Source: Oscillatoriales cyanobacterium
GTDB lineage: Bacteria > Cyanobacteriota > Cyanobacteriia > Cyanobacteriales > Microcoleaceae
Assembly (NCBI GenBank): GCA_004293365.1
Contig: RDYN01000041.1
Location: 62,001-126,000, forward strand
Reading direction: 5' to 3'
DNA length: 64,000 nucleotides
Shown here: positions 61,464 to 64,000 of the stretch, one piece after another
Layout of the letters: every line of letters starts with the position of its first letter
Numbering within the stretch: the first letter of the stretch is position 1
Made by a program: the position numbers and the translations under genes
Notes under the pieces: generated by a model
Seen by the model: the letters and a program-made list of their open reading frames with translations, nothing else
Told to the model about the DNA's origin: nothing
Databases searched by the model: none

Positions 61464-62168
61464 ATGAAAACAATTGGGCTAATTGGGGGAATGAGTTGGG
61501 AGTCTTCTATTGAGTATTACCGCATTATTAACGAGGTCACCAAGAGCAAGCTTGGGGGATTGCATTCTGCTAAAAGCGTGATGTACTCAGTTGACTTTGC
61601 AGAAATCGAGGCTTTGCAACATCAAAGTCGTTGGCAAGAAGCAGCAGGTTTGATGGTTGCAGCAGCACAAAGCCTTGAACGGGCAGGAGCCGATTTTATC
61701 GTTCTCTGTACAAACACAATGCATAAACTTGCGGATGAGATTGAGGCAAATATTCAAGTTCCGTTTCTCCATATTGCGGATGCGACGGCTGAGAAAATTC
61801 AGTCCAGTGGCATTCAAAAGATCGGCTTATTGGGTACTCGTTTTACGATGGAGCAGGATTTTTATCGAGGGCGACTGGTAGATAAACATGGGCTAGAGGT
61901 GCTCATTCCAAATGATGATGAGCGAGAGGTAGTGCATCGAGTCATTTATCAAGAATTGTGTCTTGGAATTATTAATCCAGAATCGAGAAAGCAATATATC
62001 GAGATTATGAATAGCTTAGTTGAATCCGGTGCAGAAGGCATTATTTTAGGCTGTACAGAGATTGAGTTACTAATTCATACTGGAGATGTCACCGTTGGCT
62101 TGTTTCCAACAACGAGGATTCATGCAGAAGCAGCAGTAGAAAAAGCAACAACTGGCGTACTTATTTGA
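61464..62168 (+). CDS. Aspartate/glutamate racemase family protein
   Basis: 234 residues from ATG 61464 with GAGGAG seven bases upstream. Blocks: MKTIGLIGGMSWESSIEYYRIINE at the start, FIVLCTNTMHKLADEIE with the first catalytic cysteine (about residue 82), IGLLGTRFTMEQDFYRGRL and GIILGCTEIELLI with the second (about 194). The two-cysteine arrangement interconverts L- and D-amino acids without a cofactor; YgeA-like members have broad specificity. Length is normal. The stop codon is directly followed by the third copy of the direct repeat. No peptidoglycan or D-amino-acid genes are adjacent. Confidence 0.92.
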   Translation: MKTIGLIGGMSWESSIEYYRIINEVTKSKLGGLHSAKSVMYSVDFAEIEALQHQSRWQEAAGLMVAAAQSLERAGADFIVLCTNTMHKLADEIEANIQVPFLHIADATAEKIQSSGIQKIGLLGTRFTMEQDFYRGRLVDKHGLEVLIPNDDEREVVHRVIYQELCLGIINPESRKQYIEIMNSLVESGAEGIILGCTEIELLIHTGDVTVGLFPTTRIHAEAAVEKATTGVLI

Positions 62169-62194
62169 GATCGCAAATAACTTCCAGGTAGCGT
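62169..62194. repeat. Direct repeat, copy 3 (26 bases)
   Basis: GATCGCAAATAACTTCCAGG followed by TAGCGT, starting at the base after the racemase stop codon. The second half of the 52-base unit is missing. Confidence 0.88.
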
Positions 62195-62252
62195 GGTAGG
62201 ATTTCTGAGTTAGGTTTAAGTCGTTAAGTACCCAAAGGTTGGTTTGAAAGCG

Positions 62253-62695
62253 ATGTCAGTAGAACATAATGCCGTTAAGTACAAAATAAAATAGTTGCAG
62301 TTTTAAACAAGACGCTGGAACCAGGCAGTGCAATGAATGCTGTTGCCCATATGGGGGCTGGTTTAGTAGCTTCAGCAAGCGAAGAGATTAGAGAAAAGAT
62401 GAGCTTTATTGACTTCCCCGATCGAAATGAGATTGTTCATAGCAGCATATCAGCTTTGTCTCTCATCGTTCTGCGTGGAACTTCAAACGAAATTCGCAAA
62501 ATTAGTGACAAAGTGCGCGAACACAATCTTCATTTCGTGGATTTTCTAGAAACCATGACAGGAGATACGTACAAGGAGCAATTGGAAAAAACGCAGGCAG
62601 TCGCTTACGGCGAGCTAAACTTTTATGGAATCATGCTCTTCGGTGAAAAAGAAGTTATCGATCCAATTACGAAAAGGCAATCTCTTTGGAAATAA
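62253..62695 (+). pseudogene. DUF2000-like gene with a 5' frameshift
   Basis: From ATG 62253 the frame reads MSVEHNAVKYKIK and stops at TAG in the run AAAATAAAATAG. One frame over, the sequence continues KIVAVLNKTLEPGSAMNAVAHMGAGL into the open frame ending at 62695 (HFVDFLETMTGDTYKEQLEK, AVAYGELNFYGIMLFGEKEVIDPIT, RQSLWK). KIVAVLNKxLxPGxAxNAxAHM is the family start of DUF2000, so the gene has probably lost one A in an A-rich run, or carries a sequencing error. A downstream ATG at 62333 would give 120 residues lacking the first strand. Family function is unknown. Confidence 0.7.
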
Positions 62696-62888
62696 ATTCA
62701 TAAATTTATAGCTAAAAGTAGGATCGGTTTCAACCGCCGAGTGCGATCGAGTTTGAGCATTGTACAGCTAAATGATATCTCATCTTTTAGCTATTCAAAA
62801 ATAAATTAATAGCTTCTGTTATCGTTATTAAATTCTGTTTATCTGTATTTGCTTAATTATCTAATAATTTCGGGATTGCGGGGGATTC
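62696..62888. other. Short AT-rich spacer
   Basis: GGTTTCAACCGCCGA near 62729 matches the core of the 10255 and 30964 repeats in reverse. Nothing else seen. Confidence 0.4.
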
Positions 62889-63126
62889 AGAAACCGGGTT
62901 TCTCACCCAAATCTTCGCATCATCACCAAGATTATCGCAGAAACCCGGTTTCTTGGACTTTGGGCGGTAGGGGGTGAGAAACCGGGTTTCTTCCTGAATC
63001 TGGGTGGGGATTCGGAGATTGTCGCAGAAACCCGGTTTCTTGGACTTTGGGGGTGGGGGGTGAGAAACCGGGTTTCTTCCTAAATCGGGGTGGGGATTCG
63101 GAGATTATTGCAGAAACCCGGTTTCT
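62889..63126. repeat. REP-like cluster downstream of the RAYT gene, 6 palindromes
   Basis: Palindromes at 62889, 62939, 62977, 63026, 63063 and 63112. Two flank types alternate strictly: (GTG)AGAAACCGGGTTTCTTCC and GCAGAAACCCGGTTTCTTGGACTTTGG. The pair-plus-spacer unit of 86 bases is repeated nearly exactly. Ends 11 bases before the RAYT stop codon. Confidence 0.92.
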
Positions 63127-63136
63127 TGGACTTTGG

Positions 63137-63703
63137 CTATTCTTCAAAGGTTAGATGGTGGATTAATTTATCGCTAGTTAAGTCTTCTAAAAAGTAGCGA
63201 TAAGCCTCTGCTGACTGAAATTGCGATCGCACTCGATCTATTTTTGGCAAATTTCCCTGCCGCATATCGATATATTCTTGATAGCTGGAAAATTCCCATT
63301 CCTCGGCTTTTTCAACTATATTAGCACATACTGGGTTTAAGTGAATATAGCGAGTGAGATGTAACAAATATTCTTCTCTATCTACATGAATCGCCTGAAA
63401 CCGTCCCTGAAACAGCGAACCCACCTTGTGATAGCGTTTATTGATAGCCTTGACATAGGAAAGAGTAAAGCACTGCATCAGGTTAGAAAAACGATCGGTT
63501 TTCAGGTAAACTAATAAATGATAGTGGTTCGGCATCAGACAATAAGCAATGATATCGACACCATTAGTAATCAGATGGTGTCTTAATAGGCGTAAAAAAT
63601 AAATATAGTTTTCTCGTTCAAAAAAAATAAGCTGACGGTCATTACCTCGGTTATAAACATGGTAATAATTACCCGTTTGTAAGATAACTTGGCGACGCGG
63701 CAT
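63137..63703 (-). CDS. REP-associated tyrosine transposase (RAYT)
   Basis: 188 residues from ATG 63703. The Y1 HUH fold is clear: NYYHVYNRGNDRQLIFFERENYIYFLRLLRHH, then IIAYCLMPNHYHLLVYL with the HxH metal site, FSNLMQCFTLSYVKAINKRYHKVGSLFQGRF with the candidate nucleophilic tyrosine, and HLTRYIHLNPV. RAYTs are domesticated relatives of IS200 TnpA that are thought to cut and spread REP palindromes as single-stranded DNA. The gene is complete and bounded on both sides by dense GAAACCGGGTTTC palindromes, as expected of a RAYT. These palindromes also occur elsewhere in the window. Confidence 0.93.
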   Translation of the reverse strand: MPRRQVILQTGNYYHVYNRGNDRQLIFFERENYIYFLRLLRHHLITNGVDIIAYCLMPNHYHLLVYLKTDRFSNLMQCFTLSYVKAINKRYHKVGSLFQGRFQAIHVDREEYLLHLTRYIHLNPVCANIVEKAEEWEFSSYQEYIDMRQGNLPKIDRVRSQFQSAEAYRYFLEDLTSDKLIHHLTFEE

Positions 63704-63726
63704 ATTGTTCTCTCTGCGTGGGGGCC

Positions 63727-63968
63727 AGAAACCGGGTTTCTTCCTAAATCTGGGTGGGGATGCTTAAATTATCGCAGAAACCCGGTTTCTTGGATTCGCG
63801 GGTTTCTGCGCGGGGGTTCAGAAACCGGGTTTCTTCCTAAATCTTGGCATCCTCACCGAAATTATCGCAGAAACCCGGTTTCTTGGACTAGGCGCGGGGG
63901 TTCAGAAACCGGGTTTCTCACCCAAATCTTGGCATCCTCACCGAAATTATCGCAGAAACCCGGTTTCT
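63727..63968. repeat. REP-like cluster upstream of the RAYT gene, 6 palindromes
   Basis: Palindromes at 63727, 63776, 63820, 63869, 63904 and 63954 in the same alternation as the downstream cluster, with spacer AAATCTTGGCATCCTCACCG and AAATTATCGC. The first copy lies 24 bases upstream of the RAYT start codon. The cluster continues to the window end. Confidence 0.92.
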
Positions 63969-64000
63969 TGGATGTGCGCGGGGGTTTTGTGCGGGGGCTC

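Noticed and set aside
62889-63968. CRISPR array reading of the GAAACCGGGTTTC clusters
   Set aside because: Repeats alternate in flank type, the spacers are themselves repeated, and a RAYT gene lies between, so REP clusters fit better.

Overview
The window is chromosomal DNA from a filamentous, probably gliding, cyanobacterium of the Microcoleus/Oscillatoria/Phormidium type. The evidence is the many HIP1-like GCGATCGC sites, the clock kinase SasA, CcsA, NdhH, orange carotenoid protein, a pil/hmp-type chemotaxis cluster, and long intergenic gaps filled with heptanucleotide tandem arrays and dispersed palindromes. The genus is an inference; no marker gene settles it.

Layout. 1-13.3 kb: a cut-off DUF2079 membrane protein, sasA, a MutT-type Nudix hydrolase, a DUF760 protein, a group 2 sigma factor, a TrmH-type rRNA methyltransferase, tRNA-Leu(CAG), a Uma2 nuclease with a 7-residue repeat, ccsA, a KGK protein and tilS, then hmpF on the minus strand. 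13.2-28.6 kb: a motility chemotaxis locus, hmpF (-) facing hmpA-hmpC-hmpD-hmpE (+). Three inserts interrupt it: a TnpB-type element between hmpF and hmpA, a decayed TnpB where the CheY-like hmpB is expected, and a double HNH endonuclease gene between hmpD and hmpE. 28.8-41 kb: msrB, a pentapeptide-repeat/RidA fusion, pnp, a SNF2 helicase with an intein in its Walker A motif, its SWIM partner, a 36-residue membrane protein, a HAD phosphatase and two abutting aberrant tRNAs. 41-53 kb: an SDR with a zinc-ribbon start, a pentapeptide protein, queG, ocp with a separate C-terminal-domain homologue, an RsbW-like kinase, a REC-GAF-PP2C phosphatase, rsmH and ndhH. 53-64 kb: hicBA, a MidA/NDUFAF7-type methyltransferase, a transglutaminase, Uma2, a macro-domain protein, a nucleotidyltransferase, several broken genes, a radical SAM gene and a racemase gene bounded by 26-52 bp direct repeats, and a RAYT transposase embedded in REP-like palindromes.

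How the parts fit. The hmp genes form one signalling path (receptor HmpD, adaptor HmpC, kinase HmpE, PatA-type regulator HmpA, coiled-coil HmpF) expected to steer type IV pili. OCP and its C-terminal homologue serve photoprotection. The RsbW-like kinase and PP2C phosphatase could form a partner-switching module. SNF2 and SWIM proteins are a recurrent pair.

The most rewarding part is the repeat and mobile-element biology: a RAYT with its probable REP family (at least 20 copies), a TnpB element with hairpin ends in direct orientation, an intein, a freestanding HNH gene in an operon, a dispersed ~50 bp repeat that also sits in frame inside the helicase gene, and cassette-like direct repeats. Functions are assigned by reading motifs; no searches were run.
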